Shown: positions 22,753 to 35,530, counted from the first letter of the stretch. The stretch is DNA of 64,000 bases from Irpex lacteus (GCA_001986395.2 MQVO02000008.1:620001-684000); one strand, 5' to 3'. Notes: generated by a model not told the origin, from the sequence alone. Translations and numbers: made by a program.

Positions 22753-24701
22753 TTACGAAGGTTGTTTCGGCTCTTCTGAAAGTTCCTCCGCCAAGGAGGG
22801 TCGAGGGCTCATCTCCACCTGCACCTCTGTCTTCTCGTCCTGATGCGCTTTGTCTGATATGGTGCACTCCGCAAGTTGCATGCACTCAGGCTTACAGTCG
22901 ACTGCCTGTTCAACGTCTGAGGGTGCAGGCATATGCTCTGCTTCCACACGATAGAACGCCAACATGCCAACAAACTGTGACCCGACAACGGCAAGAATGA
23001 ACCAGAACGCGTCTGCGCGTCCTTGGTAGCTCGTCGTGACACTGACAGGGCGACCACCAGATGGTCCAGGAACCAGCATATGCGGTAGCTTAGCCTCGAT
23101 AGAGTTCTGTATGGACGACACTGCGGAGATACCGATCGCAGCACCGAGCTGCAGCGCACCATTGAATACGGCGCCAACGGTGCCAGCTAACGATGCTGGA
23201 GTAGTGCGGAAGATGGCAATATTGGCATGCGTGTATGTGAGCATGACGCCAGTACTTCCGAGGATAAACGCGGGAAGGACGTGCGAGTAGTATTTATGTG
23301 GGGAGTCGGCAAGCGCAAGAAGTATGGTGGCGACGATAGCCAGAGCTTGGCCACTTAGGATGATCCATTTCGGGGAGACGACACGCGCCCATCCGCTCGT
23401 GAATGAAACGGAAAGCGACACGACACCATTCGGAATCATACGTAAGGCGACCGAGATGGGTGACCATTGATAGACTTGCTGCCAGAGCGACGTATAGCCC
23501 GTGAAAACCGATGTCCACCATAAAAATGGGAGAAAAGAGGCAGCGAAGAGGACAGCGAAGTTAGGCACGAACCAGATGCGTGGCGGTCTATGAGGGATCA
23601 ATAAGTTACTCGACATGATTGAAAATCGGTGGCTGATAACTTACATCGCAGCGAATTCCTCAGGAAGACGTGTCTCGAAGAATAGGAACGCGGCGATCAT
23701 GAAGACTGAGATGATTAAAGGTGCAATTACGGTGGCAGAGCCCCAGCCGGTCGAAGAACCACCTTCTGTTACCGCAAATATGAGAAGAATCAGAGCCGCT
23801 GTATCGACATTCAGCTTCCGTCCTGTCCGGGTGTCGTAGAGTGACTTACAGGTGAGAATAGCAATTCCGCCCAGGTCCAAGTACTTCCACTTGGCAACGC
23901 CCGGCCTTCCCAGCTTCTCCTTATTTCGAGGCAGTGGCACAAAGACGAAGGCGGCGATTGCGGTGGAGAATACCCCGATGGCCATGAAATAGAACACCCA
24001 AGGCCAGGTGGCTAGCTGCACAAATATGGCACCGACAAGAAGTCCAAAGACGATTCCCATACCGCCTGAGGCCCCGAAGGCAGCGATGGCGACTCCTTGT
24101 TCCTTTGGCTCCGGAAAGGCGTCTGCCAGGAGTGCCAAAGCGGAAGGAATGGTCATTGCTCCGGCTAAACATGATAGGAAATCGTGAGAATTGTGATTGC
24201 GAGGTAGTAGTGTCCTTGCATACGTACCGATACCAGCCAGTGCACGGAGAATAATGAGCACGATCTTCTGACGGATGAAGCCTGCGATGAGGCACATACT
24301 TGCGAGACCGATAAGCCCGCCGACGAAGGTATACTTGGCATTATAGACATCAGATATCCTTCCACTCTATGTCATAATTTCAGGCTCGGTGTTAAGCAAG
24401 AGAATTCGAAAATTAACCACGAAAGAGAACCACTTACAATAAGTAAGAAGGAGGAGAACGTGAGGCTGAACGCACTGATGATCCAAGTCGACTCATCTGG
24501 CGTCATATTCAAGCTTTCGGCAATGGCGGGTATTGTGGAGAACAATGCGGTGTTGTTGACGGCGTCGAGAAACTGAGCGGAGCAGAAAATCGCGAGAAGG
24601 AAGTAACGTTTGCCTTTGGAACATTTTTGGTCAACTGGCCGGTCTGGCACGAGGGTGGGGGCGGGTGAAAGCTCTGTTGAAGTTACTGGTAAGGTAGACA
24701 T
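22753..24701 (-). CDS. MFS drug-exporter paralogue 2 (DHA2-like)
   Basis: Exons (minus): 24701-24438, 24366-24228, 24164-23850, 23798-23645, 23587-22753, total 568 aa. All four introns sit at the same codon positions and phases as in the flanking paralogues. It shares KCSKGKRYFLL, the ESTWIISAFSLTFSS region, SGRISDVYNAK-type motif A, MTIPSALALLADAFPEPKEQ and TSVFTGYTSLWQQVYQWSP. It is visibly closest to paralogue 1: the last exons are nearly identical through the helix region and diverge in the acidic C-terminal tail. This indicates a recent tandem duplication. Function as for paralogue 1; substrate unknown. Confidence 0.93.
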
Positions 24702-24828
24702 CGCAGACACCAAACAAAAGAGAGGAGGATGACTGGCAGTCTGGACCCAGGAGGGGTCACTGTGAAAAGTAAGTCAGTTGGAAGGATTGGGGACGGGAGA
24801 GGCGTTCACTGTGCATTCCTACGGAGGG

Positions 24829-24834
24829 TTTATA
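24829..24834 (-). promoter_or_regulatory. TATA box of MFS paralogue 2
   Basis: Minus-strand tataaa about 130 nt before the ATG at 24701. The corresponding position in paralogue 1 reads gatttagtcc and no longer forms a TATA box. Confidence 0.4.
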
Positions 24835-25962
24835 CGAACCGTGATTTTGTTGATTATTATTAAGTAAAATATTGGCTGCTGGCTGACTAACTCGCGAGCG
24901 CCCAGGCAGGGGTGGGGGACAGCAATGATCATTGGTTCCCGTCTTTTAGAGGTACAACATTATTCAGCATGAAGACCCACAGAACGGTACTCACCGTTCG
25001 GATCGTATCATTTGCGCATCTAGAACGTGGATGTATAGCTGAGTAAGTGAACTTCGGACGACAAAATATATGATGTTGCCATGTGTCTGTCTCTTCGCAA
25101 ATCGTCGGCCAGCGAGATTGAGGTGCCAGAGGGTGCGAGTTTTTGTAGCAGCTAGCTATCTCGCTTGACAGGGGGACTAAGCAGAGTCCAGACTCTGAAA
25201 CTTGGTAACCTCGTCAGTTGGAACATAGACGTCGAAGAAATGACACGTACGGTTGTACTCTGCAGTCGACACGTGTTCAAGTTGCATGCAAGTCTGACGC
25301 GTAATGGAAAACCACTATGATCACCATGCAACATTTGCCCAATGAGTAGTGGCATGCCGGCCATAAACCTCACACTAGTGAGAGCACTCGATGAATCCTT
25401 CAAGTTGCGTGGCGGTCATTGATTTATGTCGCCCAAGGGGGGAGTAATCTTTCGCCTGGCGTGTTATTTACTATGTCAGCAAGTATTGAGTGCTTTTCAT
25501 GTCACGTTAGTCGTTCATTAGAGTGCTATACTGGTGCCAGTGTGGGACGAGTGGTGATGGTGTCACTTCAAGCTTCAGGACTCGGCGGCTCTCTTCACCG
25601 TAAGTAAAATTACTTACTGATGGATAACAAGAGTTGATGCAGATGACTTACTTCTTTACGACACTACAGAAACTCTAATGGCCGGTAAGTGTCCGTTCTT
25701 ATCCCGCTTGATTGGCGTTAGCTATCGCGACACAGTCTACCAAAACCAACTTGGCATAATCCAAAGCAATTAAAGAGCGATTATCAAATCTATGTAAGTA
25801 GTGAATTATATGACTATGATCCTAAAATATGCTGCAATGTCTATCGTCAATAAAAGCGCGCCTAGCATAAGAAGTCGTGAAGTCCCTTGTCTGGTAGTAC
25901 AATTAGTGATATAAAAACCTGTAGTTCTATGACCTGAGCCCGAGTAAGACTACAATGATTCT
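24835..25962. other. Spacer between MFS paralogues 2 and 3
   Basis: About 1.1 kb, no gene seen. The right part (near 25865, aagaagtcgtgaag) resembles the 3' flanks of paralogues 1 and 2. Possible decayed sequence in the centre, not assignable. Confidence 0.5.
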
Positions 25963-27861
25963 TCAGGGCCTTGCCTGTTGCACAGACGAAGATTTTACTA
26001 CCACTTGCACCACAGTTTCCTTGTCTCGAGGCGCCTGTTTTGAAATCACTTCCATAAGTTCCTGGGACTTTGAGTCAACTGCCTGTTCTATGTCCGGGGA
26101 TGCTGATCCATGTTCTGCCTCCACGCGATAGAATACCAACAAGCTGATGAATTCCACCCCTATAACTGCAAGGATGAACCAGAACGCGTCCGCACGTCCC
26201 TGATAACTCGTCGCCACACTGATGGGACGTCCCCCAGATGGCCCTGGGACCAAAATGTGCGGAAGCTTGGCCTCAATGGAGTTCTGTATGGAGGATACTG
26301 CAGAGATACCGACTGCGGCGCCCAACTGTAGTGCGCCGTTAAACACAGCGCCGACTGTTCCAGCCAGCGAGGGTGGGGTAGTGCGGAAAATAGCGATATT
26401 GGCGTGAGTGTACGTGAACATAGCACCGGCGCTGCCAATGATGAACCCAGGAAGGACGTGTGAGTAATACTTGTGCGGTGAGTCAGCGGTAGCGAGAGGG
26501 ATGGTGCCGACAATAAGCAAGACTTGACCGCCAAGGATGATCCATTTTGGGGAGATGATACGAGCCCAACCACTCGTGAAGGAGACGGCGAGAGAGACGG
26601 CACCGATGGGAATCATACGTAGTGCGACGGAGATGGGTGACCATTGGTAGACTTGCTGCCATAATGTGGTGAAGCCTGTGAAGACTGACGTCCACCACAG
26701 GAACGGAACCAAAGAAACAGCCAAGAGTACTGCGAAGTTTGGCAAGAACCATGTGCGTGGCGGGCTGAAAGGCGTATACAGTTTAGTGCCAATACGAACA
26801 AGGACATCACTGCATTGACTTACATTGCAGCGAATTCTTCTGGTATTCGCGTCTCGAAGAATAGGAACGCCGCAATCATGAAAACAGATATGATCAGCGG
26901 CGCGATGACGGTGGCAGAACCCCAGCCAGCTGAGGAACCACCTTCAGTGACCGCAAAGATGAGGAGGATTAAAGCCGCTGCATCGCATTTTAGCGTTTTT
27001 GTCATAGAACATGGTCACAACGACGACAAACTTACAAGTCAGAATAAGGACACCGCCCAAATCGAGATATTTCCACTTCGCTACACCCGACTTGCTTAGC
27101 TTCTCTTCCTTCTCTGGCTTAGGCACGAACATAAAGGCGGTGATCGCGATAGAAGATGCCATGATAGCCATGAAGTAGAATACCCAAGGCCAGGTCGCCA
27201 GCTGGACGAATACTGCGCCGATGAGAAGGCCGAGGACGATGCCTACTGCACCAGAGCCGCCGAAGGCCGCAATGGCAACAGCCTGTTCTTTAGGTTCCGG
27301 GAAAACGTCCACTAGAAGGGAGAGAGCCGAAGGAATAGTCATCGAGGCCGCTGAGAACCGTATGATGAGCATTATGAATGACGCTGAGTGCAATTGCGCA
27401 CGTACCAATTCCGGCTAATGCGCGCAGAATGATGAGTGCGATCTTCTGGCGGACGAAGCCTGCAATGAGGCACATGCTTCCCAAGCCAATGAGTCCACCA
27501 ACGAAAGTGTATTTAGCGTTGTAGACATCAGAGATCCTGCCACTCTGTGGGCGACATTAGACGGAAAAGATGACAAAGACGCGTTCAGCATACTCACAAT
27601 GAGCAAGAAAGACGAGAATGTAAGACCGAAGGCACTAATAAGCCATGTGGATTCATCCATTGTCATTTCTAGAGCGTCAGAAATTGAAGGGATGGCAGAG
27701 AACAGGGAAGAGTTGTTGACGGAATCGAGGAACTGAGCGAGGCAGAAAATGATGAGAAGGAAGTAGCGTTTTGCGTTGCTGCGATTTTTCTCCACCCGCT
27801 GGTCTTCCACTAATGTTGGGGCTGGGGAGAGTTCTATCGAGGCGGCTGGTAAGGGAGACAT
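25963..27861 (-). CDS. MFS drug-exporter paralogue 3 (DHA2-like)
   Basis: Exons (minus): 27861-27598, 27544-27406, 27350-27036, 26977-26824, 26764-25963, total 557 aa. Exons 1 to 4 are 264, 139, 315 and 154 nt, the same sizes as in paralogue 2, with only the 3' exon differing. It is the most divergent of the trio: the first helix reads FCLAQFLDSVNNSSLFSAIP, the middle ALSLLVDVFPEPKEQAVAIA, and the last exon begins PPRTWFLPNF, which is shared with the distant fourth copy rather than with paralogues 1 and 2. The tail is short, basic and Ser-rich. Efflux-type MFS with unknown substrate. Confidence 0.93.
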
Positions 27862-28010
27862 CGCTGACGAAGAAAGTTGAACGAGGGAGAATGGCTGCAG
27901 GTCCCGACTGCGAGGAGGCGAGCTACGATTAGACAGCAAGTAAAGAGATCAGCCGTGAGGCTTTGAAGGTAGAAGGAGATGTGGGAAGTCGATGCAAACA
28001 TACCAGGAGA

Positions 28011-28017
28011 TTTTATA
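28011..28017 (-). promoter_or_regulatory. TATA box of MFS paralogue 3
   Basis: Minus-strand tataaaa about 150 nt before the ATG at 27861, the clearest TATA box among the trio. Confidence 0.4.
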
Positions 28018-29314
28018 GAGAATGTATCTGTTCCATTGATTACCGGTGTTCTTTGCTGCTGGCTGACTAAAACGCTAGATAGAGCACTTAGCAAGTGATC
28101 CTTGTCAGCTCATGATCTATCGAATGGGGTATTATCAAGCATAGCACTTAAGCAGACTCATCCCGAGGCTTGTATCGTATTAGATGTAGTTCGATCGTGT
28201 TGAGTGCAATTTGCACGTCACCTAGAGATGAGTGTGTAGGCAGCTGAGTCAGCGACTCCATCGACCGAGCTATATGGGCGTTTACAAGTACGTCGAAGAA
28301 GATTGCGCGGAGTTCTCTATAGTCAAAGTATAACTCTATCAGTCCTGTATCTGATCAATGTCACGTCGGTACTCACGTATGTCTGTAGATATTCCGGTCT
28401 GTCTTCTGCGCTTTGTGCTCGGAGAAGCATGAATAACGCCTGCAAGCATAATCTAGCTTCCGCTACCGTAAGCCGTAATGATGACGGGGAATCGACGAAA
28501 GTTAGTAGCTCATTTCTGCTTGTAGGGTTCCAACGAGAGGCAGAAACAATCGGTTCCGATCGTTTTCGAATTCGTATAGCTTCGTAATCTGCAAACGCCA
28601 GCGTAGCGAGTTTCTGCCGTCGAATCAGACATCCCATCCGATAGCATACGAATGATGTAGACTTCTCTCCATAGTGGTAAGGTTCGGTGTCGGGGTTTTG
28701 CACAGGTGTCCGAGCGTTGCTTGTGGCTAGATGGGGAGAGGTACAGCCTCAAGACAGTACTAGTGTTGCAAACTCCGAAGTCCGTATGCGTAAGACGAAA
28801 GGACGAAAGTCAAGCGTAGTCAAAACTTCTGGTCGCGACAAAATGACTCAGCATGTACAAAGAAGACCCCGAGTCCTACAGACTTGAGGGATATCGCTGT
28901 ACATGTTGAGTATGATGTGCCACGAAGCTATTGCTTTGATTCGTCAGGAAAGTTGAGTATGGCGAGGCCATTTAGCTGGAGGTTCAGGCCTCAGGTTGAA
29001 TCGGTAAACGACAAGCTGCACTGTGACTGTCGGCAAAGTGATATGCAGGTAATATCGTGGTGGTCGTCGCAGGAGAAGAGGGCAGCGTATGATGGGCATA
29101 ACAGAGGGGCATTGCCAGTTTCTTATCGTATTACGATGGTCATCCTTATCGCAGTAAGGACTGCTTCTTACCTAACTACAAATATTTGTTATCGCAAACA
29201 TTGATGGACCATAATGTTTATTACGTAAGCAAGTGATATATCGCCCATCACTGCTATAAGAATTCTCGTAGACTCGGAGTCATACTTCACTTACACTTCG
29301 ACCTCCTCAACGCC
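28018..29314. other. Intergenic stretch, no gene seen
   Basis: About 1.3 kb. Short frames on both strands near 28300-28750 overlap each other and carry no motif. It includes the leader of the TyrRS gene. Confidence 0.5.
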
Positions 29315-30958
29315 ATGGCTGCCACAGCCGAAGCAAAATTCGAACTAATCACAAGACGATTACAGGAGGTACTGGGTGGTGAAACCATCAAAGCTATCCT
29401 AGATGAAGGACGAACGCCAAAGTGTTACTTCGGTAAGTATAATCTACCTCAGAAAGTTGCATAGATCTTAATCGCGAGTGTTGTATGTGTATAGGAACCG
29501 CCTGCACAGGCCGACGTATGTATTCTGTGAAGAGATGACTACGACATTTGTCATGCTGAATCTTCTTGAATGCATAGCACATATCGGATACTTTGTGCCC
29601 ATGACGAAGATTGCAGATTTCTTACGAGCTGGGGTAGAGGTTACGATCCTCCTCGCAGGTGCGTCACGGTCTCACCTGTTGTATGTCATCTCAAGCTAAC
29701 AACCTCTCACAGATGTCCACGCATTCCTCGATAACCTCAAAGCCCCACTCGAACTCGTCGCCCACCGCACAAAATACTACAAATTCCTCCTAGTCGCCGT
29801 CTTCAAATCCCTCGGCATACCCACCAACAAACTCCGATTCGTCGAAGGATCCTCCTACCAACTCTCAAAAGAGTACAGCCTCGACAACCTCCGTCTTTGC
29901 GCCATCGTCACCGAGCACGATGCTAAGAAGGCCGGCGCAGAAGTCGTCAAGCAGGTCGAGAGCCCGTTACTCAGCGGTCTGATCTACCCTGGAATGCAAG
30001 CCCTAGACGAGCAGTACCTCGACTGTGATTTCCAATTTGGTGGCGTCGACCAGGTGAGTCATACCTTCGAAATGCAGTAGCTGCGCGTATCAGGAATGAA
30101 ACCTTACCGCGGCGTTTCTTCAGCGGAAAATCTTTACCTTTGCAGAACTTTACCTCCCTCGTCTGGGTTACAAGAAACGCGCGCACTTGATGAGCCCCAT
30201 GGTCCCCGGCCTAGGTGGAGGAAAGATGTCTTCCTCAGACCCGAACTCAAAGATCGACTTCCTCGACCCACCAGAGGTTGTCCGTCGCAAGATCAAGAGC
30301 GCGTTCTGCGAGGAGGGGAACATCGCCGAGAACGGTGTCCTGTCGTTCGTCAAGGCTGTCCTTATCCCCATCAGTCAATTGCGTATTGAGAGATTACACG
30401 GTGATACGGGAGCAGATTCGGAAGAGGGACAGGGCGCTGAGGGTGATCAGACGCCGTTCGCTCTGGAGGGCGCACCTGAAGGCACCGTGTTCTCGATATT
30501 CCGCAAGGAGGAATACGGTGGAAGCTTGCACTACTCGACGTTCGAGCAGCTGGAGCAGGACTTCGCTGAGAAGAAGCTACACCCGAAGGACCTCAAGACC
30601 GCTGTGGCAGACGCTATCGTCAGACTGGTCACGCCGATCAGGGAGGCATTCGAGAAGAGCGAGGAGTGGAAGGACGTCGAGAAGCTCGCGTACCCAGACC
30701 CGAACGCTAAGCCGGAGAAGAAGAAAAAGGTGTGGAAGGCTTCTCTAACGCGTGTTTGACTGGCTTTACGACGTGTCTTCTGCTCAGGTCAAAGTCTACC
30801 ACCCACCTCCGCCGGGTAAGGGCAAGAATGCTCAGCAACAACAACAGGCTGCTGCTACCACCGCTGAGGCCTCTGCCCCTGCCGCAAGCGATGCTGCTCC
30901 CGCTGCAAGCGACGCCACCCCTGCTGCCACGACGGAGGCTCCTGCACCTTCGGCATAA
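29315..30958 (+). CDS. Cytosolic tyrosyl-tRNA synthetase
   Basis: Class I aminoacyl-tRNA synthetase charging tRNA-Tyr in the cytosol. Six exons (29315-29432, 29495-29515, 29578-29658, 29713-30053, 30124-30729, 30788-30958) give 445 aa; exon 2 is only 21 nt. The HIGH-type motif is assembled across exons 1-3 ([18 protein letters not shown]). The KMSKS motif is [23 protein letters not shown] and [15 protein letters not shown] are typical of the eukaryotic/archaeal type. The C-terminus has a Lys patch (EKKKKVKVY), then a Gln run and an Ala/Pro/Thr tail, with no EMAPII-like domain as in animal TyrRS. ATG context gccATGg is good. It converges on the J-domain gene, with stop codons about 220 nt apart. 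Confidence 0.96.
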
Positions 30959-31180
30959 GCGGAAACGTACGAATAACCCAAATGTACAGAGTATCGTGTT
31001 GTGTGTAGCATCTAGTCATAGCAAGCGTGTATCGTAGGGAGCATGGATGGTCGTGAGTGTGTATCGTGTAGACGGATCAGATCAGTATGCTACATATTTT
31101 CAAGCCATGATAACGACGTGGAGAGATGATGCATGCAGAACAGCTACCAGAAGACGAAGATACGACGCGGGCTTCAAGAA

Positions 31181-32915
31181 TCAAGACTGTCCAGCCCTCA
31201 TCGAATCCCGCTGCCGACTAGTCTTCGTCTCCACCCTTACATACTCGCTCTCCTCCTGACTAATCTGCTGCTGCTCCTCGCCCTCCTTCTTCACAGCCAT
31301 ATACGCTTCTCCAAGGATCTGCAGCGCTACAGCGCGCAATTGCGCCTTGTACCGTGTGATGGTGGGATCTTCGAGGACACGATCGCAGACTTCGCGCAGG
31401 ATGGACTCGATCTCGAGTTTTGTGCCCTAGAGACGCAGATGCACATGGATTAGCATACATGTACTGGAGTGATAGGGTATGGTGAGATGGTTACCTTGAA
31501 CAGGGCTTGTAGACCCTTCTCTGCGGCTTGCTCTTCCAGGCGCTTCTTCTCTTCGGGGGACAGGTTACCGGCAGCTTCGGCGGCTTGTATTTGCTCGAAG
31601 ACGTTCTTGAGCTCCATGGCAGATCGTAGTGTTGATACGCTAGATGATGGGCATTAGCTATAACTGGAATCGACCAGTTCATTGGGGAGTACTTACGTTT
31701 CGCTGAAGACGTGGTATTTCCCTTGGACGTTGTGTAGCCATCCGCCTACACCGAACAGTGTCTGGTTCGAAGCCAGGAAATGTTTCGATTTCGCTACGTA
31801 TACGAAGCCGATAGCTTGTAGAAGGTCGACACCGTATGACTCGCCCTTCAGGTCCCTATAAGAGTGATCAGCATTCAATATTCAATATGCATGATGGCCA
31901 GATAGTCTTACTCTGCCTCAAGAGCACATATCTGTCGATAGCTCTTCGTGACCTCGGGGTCATTCGGGCCAGACGCAGACTCTGCAAATATACCCAGCTT
32001 CCTCTCCAGATTCTCCACGAGCTTCCCAACCCTCTCCGCACGAGCCGCCGCTTTCTACGCGTTCGTCTGTATTCTCGATTACACCGTAATAAAAGTGCGA
32101 GCATACCTCTGCCTGTGCTTTCCTCGCTTTTTCTTCCTTCTTCGCTTTCTCCTCCGGTGAGAGTATCTCCTTACCCTTAGCGTCCCTCTGTACGGGCTTG
32201 TTCGGGTCTTCCTCGTCCTCCTCCTGCAACGCAGCCTTCATGTCCCTTGCGAGACTGATGTGCCCTATGATGGGTATGAATCGCTCTCCACCGAATATTG
32301 CGCCGAACACCTCCTCTGGGTCCACGAACCCTCCCTCTGGTGCGCTCTCCTTCGACCCAAACTCGTTGTACTTCTTGCGTAACTGGGGATCAGAGAGTGT
32401 CTGGTACGCAATAGCGATTTCCTTGAACTTCTCCTCGGCATTGGGGTCGTCGCGGTTCTTGTCTGGATGAAGCTTTATCGCAAGTCGACCTGTGAGGTTG
32501 TGCACTTCGTTAGAGTCTTTGCAGAAAAGCTACAGCGAGCATACGCACGATATGCTTTCTTGATTTCATCTGTTGTGGCATCAACAGGTACACCGAGCAG
32601 ATCATAGTATCCAGTCTCCAACGGTCTCGCATCTGTTCCAATCTTTCTTCCTCTCCGTGGCGGTTCCTGTGCAGATTGCGATGTGGAACCATTCGTAACG
32701 GTAGGTCTACTGGCGGAGGTATTTGATACCTGGGTGGGATAGAACGCGTGGGTGAAAACCGTGCCACATTGGTAACATCGGACGTTGAGCAGACTTCCGC
32801 CTCTTGGTGGTGGATTTGGAACAGGAAACTCTAGTTGGATGTGGCATTGCGAGCAGGTCGTGGCGACATGCGGCAAGAGAGGCCGCGAGTCGATGGTCGA
32901 GTAGGAGGAACTCAT
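31181..32915 (-). CDS. J-domain co-chaperone with N-terminal CxxC pairs and DnaJ-X domain
   Basis: Hsp70 co-chaperone of the Caj1/Djp1 group. Six exons (minus: 32915-32549, 32489-32107, 32054-31912, 31855-31697, 31639-31495, 31426-31181) give 480 aa. Residues 20-55 have CSQC and CYQC spaced like a small zinc ribbon. The J domain ([20 protein letters not shown], then HPDKN with the HPD tripeptide) starts near residue 100, not at the N-terminus. A highly charged helix ([16 protein letters not shown]) leads into the X domain ([20 protein letters not shown]), and a second helical block ([20 protein letters not shown]) follows. Yeast relatives act in peroxisomal protein import or as general co-chaperones; the specific role here is inferred. 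It is divergent from the Nudix gene, 470 nt apart. Confidence 0.94.
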
Positions 32916-33327
32916 GTTTCAATGCTCCTCGCGATTATTGTCTTTTGGCGATATGCACCAGGAAATCCACACGATTTATGTCTTGAATCTGAAGGAGCAA
33001 TAGATGTGGGTGATGGAAGTCAAGTTGTAGGATTGCATTTGCAGAATTGGCGGAGTGCAGAGTCGTGTACACTGCAGCTTGCCAGACGCCCCGAATATGG
33101 TTGCCTCTTGACCCCCACCACCACTAAACATGTTACTGAACGCAACATCAACTACTTTGGTAGATGTAGGCATAGTATGATATGCAAGTAATTGGCATTA
33201 TACCCCGATTCTTCAAACACATATGCTGACACGACCCCGGTTAGACTGAATGTCCAACAGTCTCTACAAGCTGCTGTCAATTAATGACATGCTCTTGCGC
33301 TGGGCCCGCGCACAGGCAGTCTATACC

Positions 33328-33335
33328 TATATATA
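33328..33335 (+). promoter_or_regulatory. TATA box of the Nudix gene
   Basis: tatatata 60 nt before the ATG at 33388, in the divergent spacer shared with the J-domain gene. Confidence 0.45.
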
Positions 33336-33387
33336 CGACACCTAGTGCGCACATCGCAGTGAATGAATACACATCGCCTGAAGGAAT

Positions 33388-34479
33388 ATGGCTATAACCT
33401 CAATAATCTCAACAATCGCGTCCAAGGTGTCTGAGCAGACACTGGAGTGTATCGAGCGATTGCTCGTGCATCAGCCAGAGACGGTTCAGAGGTGTGTTTA
33501 CTGTCCCTATCGCATATCCTTTGCTGAACGGAACTTTGAACGATCCAGCCTCGACTATGCTAAGACACGGCAGGCCGCCGTGCTGGTACTTTTATACGAG
33601 AAACCCGAAGGAGAGCTTCGCGTTCTCCTTACGACACGTGCGAAGACCCTTCGTACGCACCCAGGACAAACTGCCCTGCCTGGAGGTCGTATGGACGAGA
33701 CCGACGCGTCTATAGTGGAGACCGCGGTAGGTACCCCTCTCATGCCATAGCAGTAGAAGAAAAACACTGACTTCCACTGTTGTCTCAAAGTACAGAGAAG
33801 CCTTCGAAGAAGTCGGCTTACCGCTGAATCATCCAGATATTCATACTCTGTGCCTCTTACGCCCATTCGTGGCATGGACCCGATCATTAGTGCTCGTCAC
33901 TCCTGTCGTCTCGCTTCTCACAGATCTATCCGTACTGGACCATCTTCACCCTTGCGAGGGTGAAGTCGATATTATTTTCGACCATCCGCTTGAAGCTATC
34001 CTGGAACCGTCTCTGAGCGTCAACGAACCACTTGTCCCGCTGAACAGCGAGTTGTGGCCATCAGACATCGAATACTACGTACGTTTTCGTTAGGCTACAT
34101 GAACCATATGTTTCTCAATTGGTCTCATACCTAGAATTACGCAGATAGTCAATGGTCTTGGATGGGCGGGTCAACCTATCGTCTGCATCGCTTCCGGACA
34201 GCCGCAGCAGCTATCAAAGGCCTCACCGCAGACGTCCTGGTATGTTCTTCATCATTATCCTCGCATATACTTATTTACTCATCTACTTGTATGTGCAATC
34301 AGATCCTGACGGCCTCCATCGCCTACGACCGTCTACCGTCCTTTGAATGGTTCGCGCTTGGCCAGTTCACGACTTTGAAAGACACGTTGGCCGTGCTGGA
34401 TGTGTCATCGTTCAATAAGTGGAATAATAATGCGGGGACGAGCAATAGCGCCACAGTGAAGCCTGTCTCGCTGGAGTGA
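33388..34479 (+). CDS. CoA-type Nudix hydrolase (PCD1/NUDT7-8 group)
   Basis: Predicted coenzyme A diphosphatase, splitting CoA or acyl-CoA to 3',5'-ADP and phosphopantetheine. The family signature LLTTRAKTLRTHPGQTALPG runs directly into the Nudix box (GGRMDETDAS, then after an intron YREAFEEVGL). The REAFEE metal-binding core and the CoA-type longer spacing are visible. Certain introns: 33727-33790, 34079-34134, 34240-34302. A further 57-nt GT..AG segment (33492-33548) is in frame and stop-free, so the protein is 302 aa if retained or 283 aa if spliced. Short introns of this size are the rule here, so splicing is likely. The C-terminus ends PVSLE, not a classical peroxisomal PTS1. Confidence 0.9.
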
Positions 34480-35430
34480 TCTATCAATATATTCCGTTTT
34501 GCACATTTCTCTCTGTCTTGAAGAATTGTATAAGGTTTGGAACGGCTATCGTGGCAATGAGGCATTTGGTGCAGATTTTTACGCGGTGTCTGCCTCCTTG
34601 CTCTTCACGCGGAATGAGACTTAACATGGACTCTCTAGATCATATAGGATTCCGAAGTCGTCAAATGAGGTTTGGTACGCTTCTCTTCCATCAAAGCGCA
34701 TAGTACTCTGACAGGATTGTTTCTCCAGGTGACGAAGGCTGCCTAGACGTCCATGGTGGCGTTACGTTTACCCATGGATGTGGGCCTCTGGACAGTACTC
34801 TACATATGCGGCTGGCAGCCGCTATACAAAGCACTGTGATTAGCAGTCCTTGCATTTGCCGTTTTACTCGGAAAGCATGGCCATTTAGATGTCAAAACCT
34901 TGAAGTATCCGTTTATCTGTGCGCCACCTTACCTGTCACAGGGCCAAATTGTCCAGGAAACCATGACAACTGCCTACATGCATTCGACTTATCTGATACA
35001 AGGCCGATTGTATGTGCATTCTTTTCGAATTCTGATGCTATGCAACTCTTTGGCCATTGTACTCGGACCGCAACATAGCATATGTCGAGGCCCGTGCACA
35101 GGTGCGTGCAATCAGTGCCGCATGCCAGCTAACGACTAAGACAGCCCTTCCAACCAAGGCCTTCGATCTAGCCCTCGTTGACATTATCTGCTCGGAATCT
35201 CATTGCCTTGACCAGCAGTCATCGTGATCGCCTTGAGCTCGGGCGCGTCACTCCCAGTGTGGCGCATTTCTTTGGACGGGTTCCAAATACAACGTACGGC
35301 CAGCGCTGTGCACTGTTATCGCAATGGGCCAAGGTGCAGTGGCGAGGCCAAACATGCTGTGCAGTATTGCGTAGCTCGTGCAACGATGTACTAGGAGGCC
35401 CAAGGAAGGCCTTCTGGGGAAACTCGTTGC
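34480..35430. other. Intergenic stretch, no gene seen
   Basis: About 0.95 kb with overlapping short frames and no motifs. Confidence 0.5.
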
Positions 35431-35431
35431 G

Positions 35432-35438
35432 TATAAAA
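35432..35438 (+). promoter_or_regulatory. TATA box of the lipid-anchor micro-protein gene
   Basis: tataaaa about 95 nt before the ATG at 35531, followed by a C-rich leader. It supports transcription of a gene too small and intron-broken to show as one frame. Confidence 0.5.
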
Positions 35439-35530
35439 CCACACGTACTGAGAGATCCCAGTCCCCCACTACTCGCGATCGATCTCCCGCTCCACCCTCA
35501 CCACCTATCATCTATCGACTTTTCATAGCA

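Noticed and set aside
20334..27099. Plus-strand frames across the MFS trio and matching antisense frames in each copy
   Set aside because: They recur in all three copies only because the sense genes are paralogous; they have no separate support.
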